From SAR324 cluster bacterium (lineage in GTDB: Bacteria; SAR324; NAC60-12), in NCBI GenBank assembly GCA_028281495.1, contig JANQJU010000100.1:1-64000 (forward strand): a stretch of DNA of 64,000 bases. The letters are read 5' to 3'. The position numbers and the translations under genes were made by a program. Under the pieces are notes generated by a model. The model searched no databases. It saw nothing but the letters and a program-made list of their open reading frames with translations, and had not been told where the DNA came from. Shown here piece by piece: positions 1-6,900 of the stretch; within the stretch, counting starts at the first letter, position 1, and each line of letters begins with the position of its first letter.

Positions 1-111
1 CATCGTCTAAGGAGGTGAGGAGTTGTGTCATTTTCGCTACAGTTTTCGTATTCATAGCCGTTGGATATTATTTAATCAGTTAAAAAATTGTGAAGAGATC
101 ACTGTTCATCT

Positions 112-196
112 TGGCGGAAGGTGGAGGAATCGAACCCCGATCTGTTACGAACCCCTAGTTTTCAAGGCTAGTTTGTGACCAAACACGGCACCTTCC
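112..196 (-). tRNA. tRNA-Ser(UGA)
   Basis: Read on the minus strand this folds as a type II tRNA. The acceptor is GGAAGGT/ACCTTCC, the discriminator is G and CCA is encoded. The T loop is TTCGATT. The anticodon loop CTTGAAA gives UGA, so serine. The last anticodon-stem pair is a C-A mismatch, so the gene is slightly degenerate. It is the downstream-most tRNA of the minus-strand array. Confidence 0.85.
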
Positions 197-202
197 TTGA
201 AA

Positions 203-284
203 TGGCGGAGGATGCCAGAGTCGAACTGGGGTCCAAAGACCAAAGGTTTAGCAAACCTTCATGTACCACCTGTACCCATCCTCC
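203..284 (-). tRNA. tRNA-Ser(GCU)
   Basis: The acceptor is GGAGGAT/ATCCTCC with discriminator G and encoded CCA. The D arm is GTAC/GTAC. The anticodon loop TTGCTAA gives GCU (Ser). A short extra arm (GGTC/GACC) and T loop TTCGACT are visible. Only six bases separate it from the neighbouring Ser gene, which suits a co-transcribed array. Confidence 0.87.
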
Positions 285-360
285 TGAAAACTACTACTGG
301 AGGACGATGATGTTTCCTGCGTATTCATTTTTGTCACTTAGTTAAAATTTTATTAATATT

Positions 361-435
361 TGGAGAGGGTGACGGGCCTCTATCCCGCATACGATGGGTT
401 GCAACCATCTGCCTATCCAATTCAGCCACACCCTC
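361..435 (-). tRNA. tRNA-Cys(GCA), divergent T loop
   Basis: Acceptor GAGGGTG/CACCCTC, anticodon stem GATGG/CCATC and loop TTGCAAC give GCA. The discriminator is U, as expected for cysteine, and CCA is encoded. The T stem pairs, but its loop is ATAGAGG in place of the canonical TTCRANN. This is a marked departure from the two host tRNAs at 5321-5500. Confidence 0.8.
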
Positions 436-440
436 ATCAA

Positions 441-466
441 AGAGGCGGTCCGCCGCAGCGGCGGAA
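441..466 (-). repeat. Free-standing copy of the GC-rich hairpin found in two tRNA T loops
   Basis: Between tRNA-Cys and tRNA-Lys lies a GC-rich palindrome. On the minus strand it contains GCGGCGGACCGC (445-456), which folds as GCGG-CGGA-CCGC. The same hairpin, with one or two changes, sits inside the T loops of tRNA-Gln (741-752) and tRNA-Tyr (1225-1236). No acceptor or T stem surrounds this copy, so it is either a mini-element or the scar of a lost tRNA. Confidence 0.6.
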
Positions 467-513
467 CAACACATTTCCATAATCTCTCTTGTACTAATTA
501 AGACTTTAAAGAA

Positions 514-590
514 TGGAGCGTCCGGTGGGACTTGAACCCACATAGCCCCGATTAAAAATCGGGTGCTTCCATCCATTCAGCCACGGACGC
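514..590 (-). tRNA. tRNA-Lys(UUU)
   Basis: Acceptor GCGTCCG/CGGACGC, anticodon stem CCCGA/TCGGG and loop TTTTTAA give UUU (Lys). The T arm GTGGG-TTCAAGT-CCCAC is canonical and CCA is encoded. The discriminator is U, which is unusual for lysine, so charging specificity is less certain than the anticodon. Confidence 0.82.
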
Positions 591-723
591 ATTCAATTGA
601 ATCCACGATGCGCCGAGCTTAATACTGCCGATTCCTGCCATCACAGACGGGACCAGCCAAACTCCTTGAATTGTTATTGTCATTTCTGTTGTTTCCATCA
701 TTTTTCTCGTTTTCACGGTGTTT

Positions 724-814
724 TGGCGGGGGCGGAGGGAGCGGTACGCCGCCGCGGTTGAACCCTCAACACCAAAATCAAAATCTGGGATGTTGCCAAT
801 TACACCACGCCCCT
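724..814 (-). tRNA. tRNA-Gln(UUG) with 16-nt T-loop insert
   Basis: Anticodon stem CCAGA/TTTGG with loop TTTTGAT gives UUG (Gln). The T stem GAGGG/CCCTC is intact, but it encloses 23 bases (740-762) in place of 7. TTCAACC is followed by 16 extra bases containing the hairpin GCGG-CGTA-CCGC. Discriminator G and CCA are encoded, and the first acceptor pair is A-C. The same insert at the same place occurs in tRNA-Tyr (1208-1309). Confidence 0.72.
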
Positions 815-863
815 ACGTAAAAGGGGCACTGTTGATATTCCATTTGGTTGTCTTTCTAAGGAT

Positions 864-938
864 TGGTACGGCCAGCCGGAATTGAACCGCGCATCCTCTG
901 ATTGAAAGTCAGAGATCCTACCTTTAGACGATGGCCGC
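864..938 (-). tRNA. tRNA-Glu(UUC), array copy
   Basis: Anticodon stem TCTGA/TCAGA with loop CTTTCAA gives UUC. The acceptor GCGGCCA/TGGCCGT closes with a G-U pair, discriminator A and encoded CCA. The T loop is TTCAATT, but only about three T-stem pairs are good. It duplicates the isotype of the host tRNA-Glu at 5425-5500, with a different and weaker sequence. Confidence 0.78.
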
Positions 939-967
939 ATAAGAACCGATAGAGCGAACCATTGTCT

Positions 968-1018
968 CTACATGGAACGCTACTCTCAAATGAGCAGTCG
1001 TTCCATTAGACCTCCGTG
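968..1018 (-). pseudogene. Degenerate tRNA-like segment
   Basis: The minus strand shows a D-arm-like GTC-TAATGGAAC-GAC. A six-pair hairpin CTGCTC/GAGTAG follows, with a loop containing TTTG, between the repeated flanks GGAACG and CGTTCC. No matching acceptor or T stem was found, so this is probably a broken tRNA. If functional, it would have an eight-base anticodon loop. Confidence 0.3.
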
Positions 1019-1051
1019 TGATTAAGTGTTTCATGGTAACCTTTGTACATC

Positions 1052-1128
1052 TGGCGACCCCGACCGTCACTGACCCGGTATCCCCTTCCTTGACAGAGAA
1101 GTGCTTTGCCCAATTAAGCTACGGGGCC
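1052..1128 (-). tRNA. tRNA-Asp(GUC), divergent T arm
   Basis: Acceptor GGCCCCG/CGGGGTC, anticodon stem CTTCT/GGAAG and loop CTGTCAA give GUC (Asp). The discriminator is G and CCA is encoded. The T loop is GTCAGTG and the innermost T-stem pair is mismatched, another departure from the canonical T arm. Confidence 0.8.
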
Positions 1129-1207
1129 TGTGATCGTCGTTGTCGTCCATTTAAAGCCTTATAAAAGGTTGTTTGTACTTTTTAAGCGGTTGCTTGTATC
1201 CGAAATT

Positions 1208-1309
1208 TGGTGGGAGCAGCAGGAACGGTCCGCCGCTGTGGTTGAACCTGCACAGCCGAAGCCACTGTTTTACAGACAGTTATCCTCACCACATGGTTAA
1301 TGTGCTCCC
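1208..1309 (-). tRNA. tRNA-Tyr(GUA) with 16-nt T-loop insert
   Basis: Acceptor GGGAGCA/TGCTCCC, discriminator A and CCA frame the gene. Anticodon stem ACTGT/ACAGT with loop CTGTAAA gives GUA. A long variable arm (GGCTTCGGCT) is normal for bacterial Tyr. The T stem GCAGG/CCTGC encloses 23 bases (1224-1246): TTCAACC plus 16 extra bases holding hairpin GCGG-CGGA-CCGT. The insert matches that of tRNA-Gln in position and length. Confidence 0.78.
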
Positions 1310-1510
1310 ACTCAGGGAGCTATAGTACGGTTCCATTACAGTCCTTTAAAGCAGAGCAAGCCTTGGATAGTCAGAGTTTGGATTGCAAACTACCGCAGGC
1401 TCAATGCTTATGAAATCTAAAGGGAATTTAGGGGGATAACACTCGGAGAGATGGGACCAGCTTTTATTGCTTCGCGGCTCCCCTCACTCCGAGGGTCACC
1501 GCCTTCCAGA
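1310..1510. other. Unassigned stretch with hairpins upstream of the tRNA array
   Basis: No convincing gene is seen here. A GCTCCC/GGGAGC hairpin overlaps the tRNA-Tyr 5' end. A 52-base element (1442-1493) is closed by CTCGGAG/CTCCGAG with inner pairs GGGA/TCCC and AGC/GCT. It looks like a structured RNA or tRNA remnant, but it has no acceptable anticodon loop. Confidence 0.3.
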
Positions 1511-1708
1511 TTATGGAAGTAGGTTCCCTCGATCTATGATTTGGGTCAAATAACTAAAATCCTCGGACAGGCAGCTTTCCAACCCCTTCAAATTGCTCTG
1601 GATCGACACATTCTTGCCTGTGAAAACGGATGGAAAGATATCATTACAGTGACATAATGATATTCCCAACAGATTATCGGATGTGTGTTGAACCAGAGTA
1701 AACGTCAT
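1511..1708 (-). CDS. Small hypothetical protein (65 aa)
   Basis: This 65-codon ORF precedes the tRNA array on the same strand. AGAAGG lies eight bases before its ATG, a plausible ribosome binding site. The product shows no recognised domain, signal peptide or membrane segment. Small unknown ORFs next to tRNA arrays are common in phages and integrative elements, but the ORF could be chance. Confidence 0.3.
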   Translation of the reverse strand: MTFTLVQHTSDNLLGISLCHCNDIFPSVFTGKNVSIQSNLKGLESCLSEDFSYLTQIIDRGNLLP

Positions 1709-1769
1709 CAGAGGTGCCTTCTTTTGATAAATTCAATTGCTTAACTATGAAGTGGCATCAGCTTCAAAA

Positions 1770-1820
1770 TGAAACGGAGTACCGCCCAACCAAAAATTTG
1801 TTTCATAGAATGTCTACGAC
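1770..1820. repeat. Imperfect direct repeat, copy 1
   Basis: A short TTCaaaatGAA hairpin is followed by GGAGTACCGCCC, then TGTTTCATAGAATGTCTACGAC. It aligns over about 45 bases with 1884-1927, by eye roughly two-thirds identical. Both copies begin with a small hairpin and end in CTACGA, suggesting a duplicated structured element. Confidence 0.4.
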
Positions 1821-1867
1821 TTGTTTAGTTGCTGTCAGCAGACAATAGGTTCTCAATCGGACGGTGT

Positions 1868-1927
1868 TTCGCAAGTATAATGCGAAGTACCACCCAGCAG
1901 AACGTCTTGTTTGAAACTATCTACGAG
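1868..1927. repeat. Imperfect direct repeat, copy 2
   Basis: The hairpin TTCGCA-agtataa-TGCGAA runs into GAAGTACCACCC and then TTGTTTGAAACTATCTACGAG. It matches copy 1 at 1770-1820, with the hairpin lengthened but kept. The retained hairpin argues for selection on structure. The 1930-2226 interval that follows is AT-rich and shows no gene. Confidence 0.4.
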
Positions 1928-2226
1928 ATCTGTGCCAAGTTGGAATAACCTTAACGAAAAAAATTTAAACATCAGTCTAAGTAGCTAATTATAAAAGACA
2001 AAATGAGTTTTTTTAATGAATTTTTTTTTCGAGGGTTGTTAAGGGGTATCAAAATTTTTAAAATTTATAGTTTTTGATCTATTTTTCTAGAATTTCATCT
2101 ATTCAGAACCAAGCTTTGAAATGGAACAAAAATTTAGATAAAAATTAGGTTTTGCCAAACTGTTTGATGGACAATTAATTTCCGCTAATTAACCCCACTC
2201 ATCACCATTTATTAGCGACGAGATTC

Positions 2227-2853
2227 ATGAATTCATTTTCCAACAAATATTACTTGAATGATCAGGACTTCGACGGAAATCATGGAGTCCTAAAAAACCG
2301 CCTCGGTATTAATGATCCTATCAAGCTGGAATTGCAGGAAAATACCGCTTTGATCCAAGCCTATGAAAAAGCGGCTTCTGAATATTCGGAACACCATAAA
2401 TTCAAGGAGTCCGATGTTCTCCAATTGCACCGACTGTTTCTAGGAAAGATTTATGAATGGGCAGGGCAATATCGAACTGTCGATCTTTCCAGTCCACCGA
2501 TCCTTTGGTGCCATGCCCCTTATATTAAGCAAGAAATGATTCGATACTCACAATTGCTCGCCAGCCTAACGCCATTCAGCCCAAAATTGTCACCTGAACA
2601 AATTATCGAACGGTTGGCTCAGATACATGGAGAATTGATTGTCATTCACCCCTTTCGTGATGGGAATGGACGGACCACTCGATTACTCTGTGATTTATTG
2701 TTGATGCAAGCAGAAATCGAACCGATTGGTAGGGGAGTGTTTGAGGATAAAAAGTTACGGGAAAAGTATCATCAAGCCATTCAAACCATATGGCAAAAAA
2801 AGGAGTATGACCCGCTCATCGTTTTGTTGAAACGGGTGATTTTTCAGCACTAG
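2227..2853 (+). CDS. fic: Fic-domain protein (adenylyltransferase-type toxin)
   Basis: The 208-residue product carries the Fic core HPFRDGNGRTTR at residues 141-152. The His is the catalytic base and the D/N/G/R residues form the nucleotide anion hole. The upstream KIYEWAGQYR (residues 74-83) is also typical of the family. Such enzymes transfer AMP from ATP to Ser/Thr/Tyr of target proteins. No internal inhibitory [S/T]xxxE[G/N] helix is seen, so this is a class I protein needing a separate antitoxin. The convergent gene at 2816-2998 supplies exactly that motif and overlaps the fic 3' end by 38 bases. The gene lies inside the integrative element, consistent with a stabilisation or defence cargo. 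The target is unknown. Confidence 0.93.
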   Translation: MNSFSNKYYLNDQDFDGNHGVLKNRLGINDPIKLELQENTALIQAYEKAASEYSEHHKFKESDVLQLHRLFLGKIYEWAGQYRTVDLSSPPILWCHAPYIKQEMIRYSQLLASLTPFSPKLSPEQIIERLAQIHGELIVIHPFRDGNGRTTRLLCDLLLMQAEIEPIGRGVFEDKKLREKYHQAIQTIWQKKEYDPLIVLLKRVIFQH

Positions 2854-2998
2854 ACTGGGAGGGAGGCTGTAACTTTTGGATTTCCTGAGTGCAAACTTGT
2901 GTCGCAGCTTTCATTCCTTCGAGCGCGCTACTCTCACGCACGGCCTTAAGGATCATGATCTTGCGTTCGATGGGATTCATATTTTCATAAAACTTCAT
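2816..2998 (-). CDS. Putative VbhA-like Fic antitoxin (60 aa)
   Basis: The start was chosen at 2998 because AAGGAG lies six bases upstream of that ATG. Longer versions from 3166 need a TTG start with no usable binding site. The 60-residue product contains RESSALEGMKAA, in which S23-xxx-E27-G28 fits the [S/T]xxxE[G/N] inhibition helix of class I Fic antitoxins. The Glu points at the second Arg of the Fic motif and blocks productive ATP binding. Size also matches VbhA-type antitoxins. The arrangement is unusual: antitoxins of this class are normally encoded just upstream on the same strand, whereas this one is tail-to-tail and overlaps the toxin 3' end. Pairing with the neighbouring Fic is inferred from motif and proximity. 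Confidence 0.72.
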   Translation of the reverse strand: MKFYENMNPIERKIMILKAVRESSALEGMKAATQVCTQEIQKLQPPSQSSAEKSPVSTKR

Positions 2999-3722
2999 TG
3001 GTAACTCCTTAAAATCATTAATTTTCTTCATTATAGATGAGGATAGTTTATCTTTCAAACCATTCCGTGTTCTTTCTCCAAATTTCTCATTGGAACAAAT
3101 CATAACATTTGGAGGGCTGTCAGACATTAGCATTATCCGGTCATTGATATACTTTTCGGTTCCCAACCTTCCCCTTCTAATCGCTAAGAAAATTTAATGG
3201 AGCCGACTGGTGGTTTCGACGAAAAACCTTAATCAAGCAGCCGAGGCAAAATGAAAGCCGATGTTGGAATTAATATTAGAGCTTTTCAAGATAAGATGGT
3301 TGAACCATTGTTGAAAAAATTCCATACCCAAAAATCGTTAGGCTAACATCTCATGACTTATGCATCTGATTATATATCTCTCTATAAATTAAACATCAAA
3401 AAACCTTTTATATTCAGTATTCTAACCCTGGATGAACCCACTTATCTCATACAAATGACGCTGAGAACTTTCGAAATCGAGTGTTGAACCCACACTCAGA
3501 AATCTCTCTAAGTTTATTCTTTCTCATCTAAAAATTCCATGTTATAGCTGAATTATGTGCTGGAAAAAATTTACCTTTTCCACACTCCTCTCGGTTGGAA
3601 ACTTGGCTGTTTTACGGCTCCGATTTTGAGAGTAAAAACGGACCTCGTTTCTCGTGATAGCGTTGCAACTCCCACCGGAGTAGAACGTGAAGCACAGCCC
3701 TCCCTTGGGAAAACCGCATTCT
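2999..3722. other. Largely non-coding element interior
   Basis: The ORF of the antitoxin stays open upstream to 3166 but has no translation signals there. A 31-codon plus-strand ORF (3251-3346) has only a weak binding site and no recognised product. The rest, especially 3350-3540, is AT-rich with no gene visible. Confidence 0.4.
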
Positions 3723-3748
3723 AGGAAGCTATCTTCGGATAGCTTCCT
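3723..3748 (+). terminator. Perfect 11-bp hairpin with UUCG loop
   Basis: AGGAAGCTATC pairs perfectly with GATAGCTTCCT around a TTCG tetraloop. It is followed by the pyrimidine tract CCCCTTCTTC rather than a clean T run. It sits in the leader of the excisionase-like gene 52 bases downstream. It is probably a terminator or attenuator. Confidence 0.55.
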
Positions 3749-3799
3749 CCCCTTCTTCATAATGCGATTGTATCCATTCCCCTTCCCAAGGAGCACACT

Positions 3800-3988
3800 A
3801 TGCAAGCAGAGTATTTGAACGAACACCAAGTTTCCGAAATGACTGGAATTTCTACCGCCAAACTCAGAAATGATCGATGGGCCTGCAAAGGACTACCTTA
3901 TTACAAGGTTGGCAAATCAGTGCGTTACTCTTATGACGATGTGAAAACCTTCATGGAAGGCTGCAAAATCCAGTTCGAAGAAGTGTGA
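3800..3988 (+). CDS. AlpA-like helix-turn-helix protein / excisionase
   Basis: The 62-residue protein begins after an AAGGAG site six bases upstream. It contains a winged-helix DNA-binding module: LNEHQVSEMTGIS (recognition of the MerR/AlpA type), LRNDRWACKGLPYYKVGKSVRY and a terminal YDDVKTFME. That is the standard layout of AlpA/excisionase-family proteins and the whole length of the family. It converges on the tyrosine integrase, 22 bases away, so it is likely the recombination directionality factor or a regulator of the element. A perfect hairpin at 3723-3748 in its leader may control expression. Confidence 0.82.
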   Translation: MQAEYLNEHQVSEMTGISTAKLRNDRWACKGLPYYKVGKSVRYSYDDVKTFMEGCKIQFEEV

Positions 3989-4010
3989 GTAGTTTAAAGG
4001 ACACGTTCCT

Positions 4011-5141
4011 TCATTTTGTCTCTTTTGGAGCAATTGCATCTTCGACAATGTTGACGGCCACTTGAGACGCATTTTTTAGAGCTTCGTCCCGAAGATGGGC
4101 GTAGCGTTGTGTCATTTGAGGACTTTTGTGAGTGAGTAGTTTTTGCAAAGTATACATATCGACTTTGCCACTACTCGCAAGCATGGATGCGTAAACATGT
4201 CGCAAGCCATGAAGTGGACGAAAGTCCGCAGGCAATCCTGCCTTTTCAGCAATTTTCTTAGAATATTTGGTGGAATGACGCTGACCATCGGTAGAAAATG
4301 CCGAGGCAAACACCCATTCATTGATCCGAGGATGGGATTCCAATATCTTCCGAGATGCATCATTCAAAGGAATCATCTGATCTTGGCCTCCTTTGGGATC
4401 ACGGATGAAAATGAACTCTTTATCGAAATCGATATCTTCCCACTTGAGTTTTAAAAGCTCCCCACGCCTCATCCCAGTAAACAAAGCCATTTTCATGATG
4501 TTGACAATCTGAATGTCTGGCTCTTCATCCAGCACCTGTAGGAGACGTTTGAGTTGATCCGGGGTCACATCCTCCGTTTTTTGATTGTTGGCACTGGGCA
4601 TTTCCAAAACAAAATCCAACGGTTTGCATAGCTTCCGTTTGAACCCGAAATTGCAAATGCGTAAAAGCAGCTCAAGGATATTTTTGACTGTGGCGGGTTT
4701 TTTCGTTTTGAGGAGCTTTGTTTTGAAGCGGTCTATTTCGAGATGTGTGATTTCTTCAGGAGCTTTTTTGCCAAAACTAGGGGCAATGTCGGCTTTGTAA
4801 CGATTATCATCTCGCTGGATGGATTTGATATTTTTGACGGCCTTGTACTCAACCCACAGACGGTCAAGCGTATATTTGGCAGCCTCGGCTTTCTTTCGAG
4901 CTTCTCTTTCCTGACGCCGCTGCTTATTGGTCGGCTCTTTGCCATTTAATTTTGCAACTCGGATAGCATTAGCCCTTGCTTCTGTCATGCCCGAAGAAGT
5001 GGACCCCACTTTTTCATGATGTTGTGCTCCATCGGCAGTACGAAAATAAATGTAGTAAACTCTCTCGATTTTGCCGGTGACTCGTATTTTCTTTTCTTTG
5101 TAGAAAACCCCTGGGTATTTAGTCTTGGTTTCTTGTGCCAT
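4011..5141 (-). CDS. int: Tyrosine-type site-specific integrase
   Basis: The 376-residue product has an N-terminal arm-binding region (about 1-90), a core-binding SAM-like domain (about 92-175) and a C-terminal catalytic domain. All catalytic residues are visible: R225 in TGMRRGELL, K250 in DPKGGQ, H311/R314 in HGLRH, H338 in LLTHKS and the nucleophile Y347 in TQRYAHL. AGGAGG lies just before the ATG. The gene runs away from tRNA-Ala(GGC), whose 3' end is about 180 bases upstream. That is typical of an element inserted into a tRNA 3' end, so the likely attachment core is the T-arm/acceptor region 5321-5345. The other end of the element lies beyond the left edge of the window. Confidence 0.95.
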   Translation of the reverse strand: MAQETKTKYPGVFYKEKKIRVTGKIERVYYIYFRTADGAQHHEKVGSTSSGMTEARANAIRVAKLNGKEPTNKQRRQEREARKKAEAAKYTLDRLWVEYKAVKNIKSIQRDDNRYKADIAPSFGKKAPEEITHLEIDRFKTKLLKTKKPATVKNILELLLRICNFGFKRKLCKPLDFVLEMPSANNQKTEDVTPDQLKRLLQVLDEEPDIQIVNIMKMALFTGMRRGELLKLKWEDIDFDKEFIFIRDPKGGQDQMIPLNDASRKILESHPRINEWVFASAFSTDGQRHSTKYSKKIAEKAGLPADFRPLHGLRHVYASMLASSGKVDMYTLQKLLTHKSPQMTQRYAHLRDEALKNASQVAVNIVEDAIAPKETK

Positions 5142-5320
5142 AGCCCCTCCTGAATCTGAGATTGTTCAGCGAAACCGATCTGTTACACAAAAAAACTGTG
5201 TAACAAACTGTGTAACATGAAAGCCAATTATTCAAGGATTTTGAAGGAACTAGAAGGAATTGCGCTTTTTGATAACTAATTGAAATTATGAGGTAAAAGA
5301 CGATAAAGAAAAACGAAGAA

Positions 5321-5396
5321 TGGTGGAGACGAGGGGGATCGAACCCCTGACCCCGACGCTGCCAGCGTCGTGCTCTCCCAGCTGAGCTACGTCCCC
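5321..5396 (-). tRNA. tRNA-Ala(GGC), probable integration site
   Basis: Acceptor GGGGACG/CGTCTCC, anticodon stem CGACG/CGTCG and loop CTGGCAG give GGC (Ala). The T loop is canonical TTCGATC, the discriminator is A and CCA is encoded. Its 3' end faces the integrase, so it is the likely attB of the element to the left. No second copy of its 3' end was spotted in 1-5320. Confidence 0.95.
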
Positions 5397-5424
5397 GACG
5401 GGTCTTTGTGGGAAGGGAATTGGG

Positions 5425-5500
5425 TGGCATCCCCAAGGGGATTCGAACCCCTGTTACCGCCGTGAAAGGGCGGGGTCCTAGGCCTCTAGACGATGGGGAC
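5425..5500 (-). tRNA. tRNA-Glu(UUC), host copy
   Basis: Acceptor GTCCCCA/TGGGGAT, anticodon stem CCGCC/GGCGG and loop CTTTCAC give UUC (Glu). The T arm AGGGG-TTCGAAT-CCCCT is canonical, the discriminator is G and CCA is encoded. Only 28 bases separate it from tRNA-Ala, and the two form a normal host tRNA operon. Confidence 0.95.
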
Positions 5501-5658
5501 ACCCAAAAAGTAAAGCAGAATGTCTAAATCGAACGGAGCACATTGTCAATAGGAAAAATCACGAATTGGAAGCGAAGCTGCAATTGTGTTGTAAGATGGT
5601 CAGGGAGGCTTTACAAACGACAAAAGTCAACTGGGAACTCACACATGAGGAGAAGCCG

Positions 5659-6897
5659 ATGAGATCATCGTTGCAGGACATCGTGATAAGGTTTGCCGTT
5701 TTCACACTGGCGTGGGGCATAGGAACGACTCCCGCGTGGGGATTTGATGGAGATCGAGAAATCAACCTTCCAGATTTCAAAAAAGAAAATTTTTTAGACA
5801 TCAAGTCGTACCAGTTCCGTCCCGAACTGGATGATGAATGGACCGAAACGAAGAATGGATGGCGGATCACTTCGGGAAGCATTGACTTGGATTTTCTCTA
5901 TCTGTTTACCGAGCTTCGAATGAGTCAGCCTGTGACGGATCGTATGGAAGTCTCTTATCGTTTGCGGAAAGAAGAGTTTTACGCCGTCAAGCCGCTGCGT
6001 CAGTGGATAGAGGTGCAGTTTCAGGTTCACGATCCTTACTATTTCTCTCTCTTTGGGTTTCCAGCTTATGATAAACGGAATGGATCGCTTGGTGCGGCAG
6101 TGACTATAGGCCAGCGTCCTTGGAATTACCTGAGGCTGTCTCGTCTAGAGCAAGGGGTGTATTACAATGACAAGAATTTCGAAGAGGATCGGTTTGAGAT
6201 CGAGCCTGTAGAAGATGAAATCGAAGGAGCGTATCGTTTTGGAGAGAAATGGAGGGTGCGGTTCTATTTACTGTTAGATCGGGCGCTAGAACAATTTTTT
6301 CCCGATGAACAATTGACCTTCAAAGCCAAAGGCGAAGATGCCTCCTTCAGTGTAGATCATCAGCTTTCCGAGAAGCAGCGTATTAGTTTTCGTTATCGAG
6401 GGTTTGATTTTAGAAAATCTCGCCGATCCCCCATTGCCGATCCAGAAGAATTACGAAACAATCGTAGACAGAATCTTCAGTTTGTCTCGATCGATATATT
6501 TTGGATGCGCCCGCTTCTATCCAAATTCACCATGACGGCTGGAACCCGACTCGACGTCTTTCGGAATCGGTTCCGAGAGACCGACAATCCCCGTGATAGC
6601 AATGATTACCAATTTCAAACGTGGCAAATCTATGCGATTGTCGTGCAGCCTTGGAATGAAATCCTCAACATGGACTACGGTTTGTATGTGGGAGATGCCC
6701 GGGAAACCCGAGACTACATCACAGGGGAGCGCGATGATGCCGATGAACAGAACGTCGAAGCCAAATTGCGCATCAGTTGGGAATTTTATAATCTTCGGAA
6801 TCATGGCCATCTCTTTTTCACCACCACTTGGAATGCGGACGACCTCCTAAACGACTTTTGGGATGGCGGACAGATGTCTTATCAAACGCGATTTTGA
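5659..6897 (+). CDS. Secreted outer-membrane beta-barrel-like protein
   Basis: The start at 5659 follows GAGGAGAAG and begins a clear signal peptide (hydrophobic core residues about 7-25, cleavage after PAWG). The longer ORF from 5566 has no binding site. The mature part has many alternating polar/hydrophobic strands rich in aromatic residues. It ends in YQTRF, and a terminal Phe is the usual outer-membrane insertion signal. It has about 412 residues, a common size for 14-18 strand barrels. No named family is recognised. It is followed three bases later by the glycosyltransferase at 6901, so the two are probably co-transcribed. That suggests a role in export or modification of a surface glycan or glycoprotein (inference). 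Confidence 0.7.
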   Translation: MRSSLQDIVIRFAVFTLAWGIGTTPAWGFDGDREINLPDFKKENFLDIKSYQFRPELDDEWTETKNGWRITSGSIDLDFLYLFTELRMSQPVTDRMEVSYRLRKEEFYAVKPLRQWIEVQFQVHDPYYFSLFGFPAYDKRNGSLGAAVTIGQRPWNYLRLSRLEQGVYYNDKNFEEDRFEIEPVEDEIEGAYRFGEKWRVRFYLLLDRALEQFFPDEQLTFKAKGEDASFSVDHQLSEKQRISFRYRGFDFRKSRRSPIADPEELRNNRRQNLQFVSIDIFWMRPLLSKFTMTAGTRLDVFRNRFRETDNPRDSNDYQFQTWQIYAIVVQPWNEILNMDYGLYVGDARETRDYITGERDDADEQNVEAKLRISWEFYNLRNHGHLFFTTTWNADDLLNDFWDGGQMSYQTRF

Positions 6898-6900
6898 ACA

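Noticed and set aside
334..576. 80-codon minus-strand ORF
   Set aside because: It runs through tRNA-Cys and tRNA-Lys; the frame is a by-product of tRNA sequence.
3542..3829. 95-codon minus-strand ORF opposite the excisionase leader
   Set aside because: It includes the perfect hairpin 3723-3748 and has no SD; the plus-strand AlpA-like gene is clear.
5119..5502. 127-codon minus-strand ORF
   Set aside because: It covers tRNA-Ala, tRNA-Glu and the integrase start; no binding site or domain.
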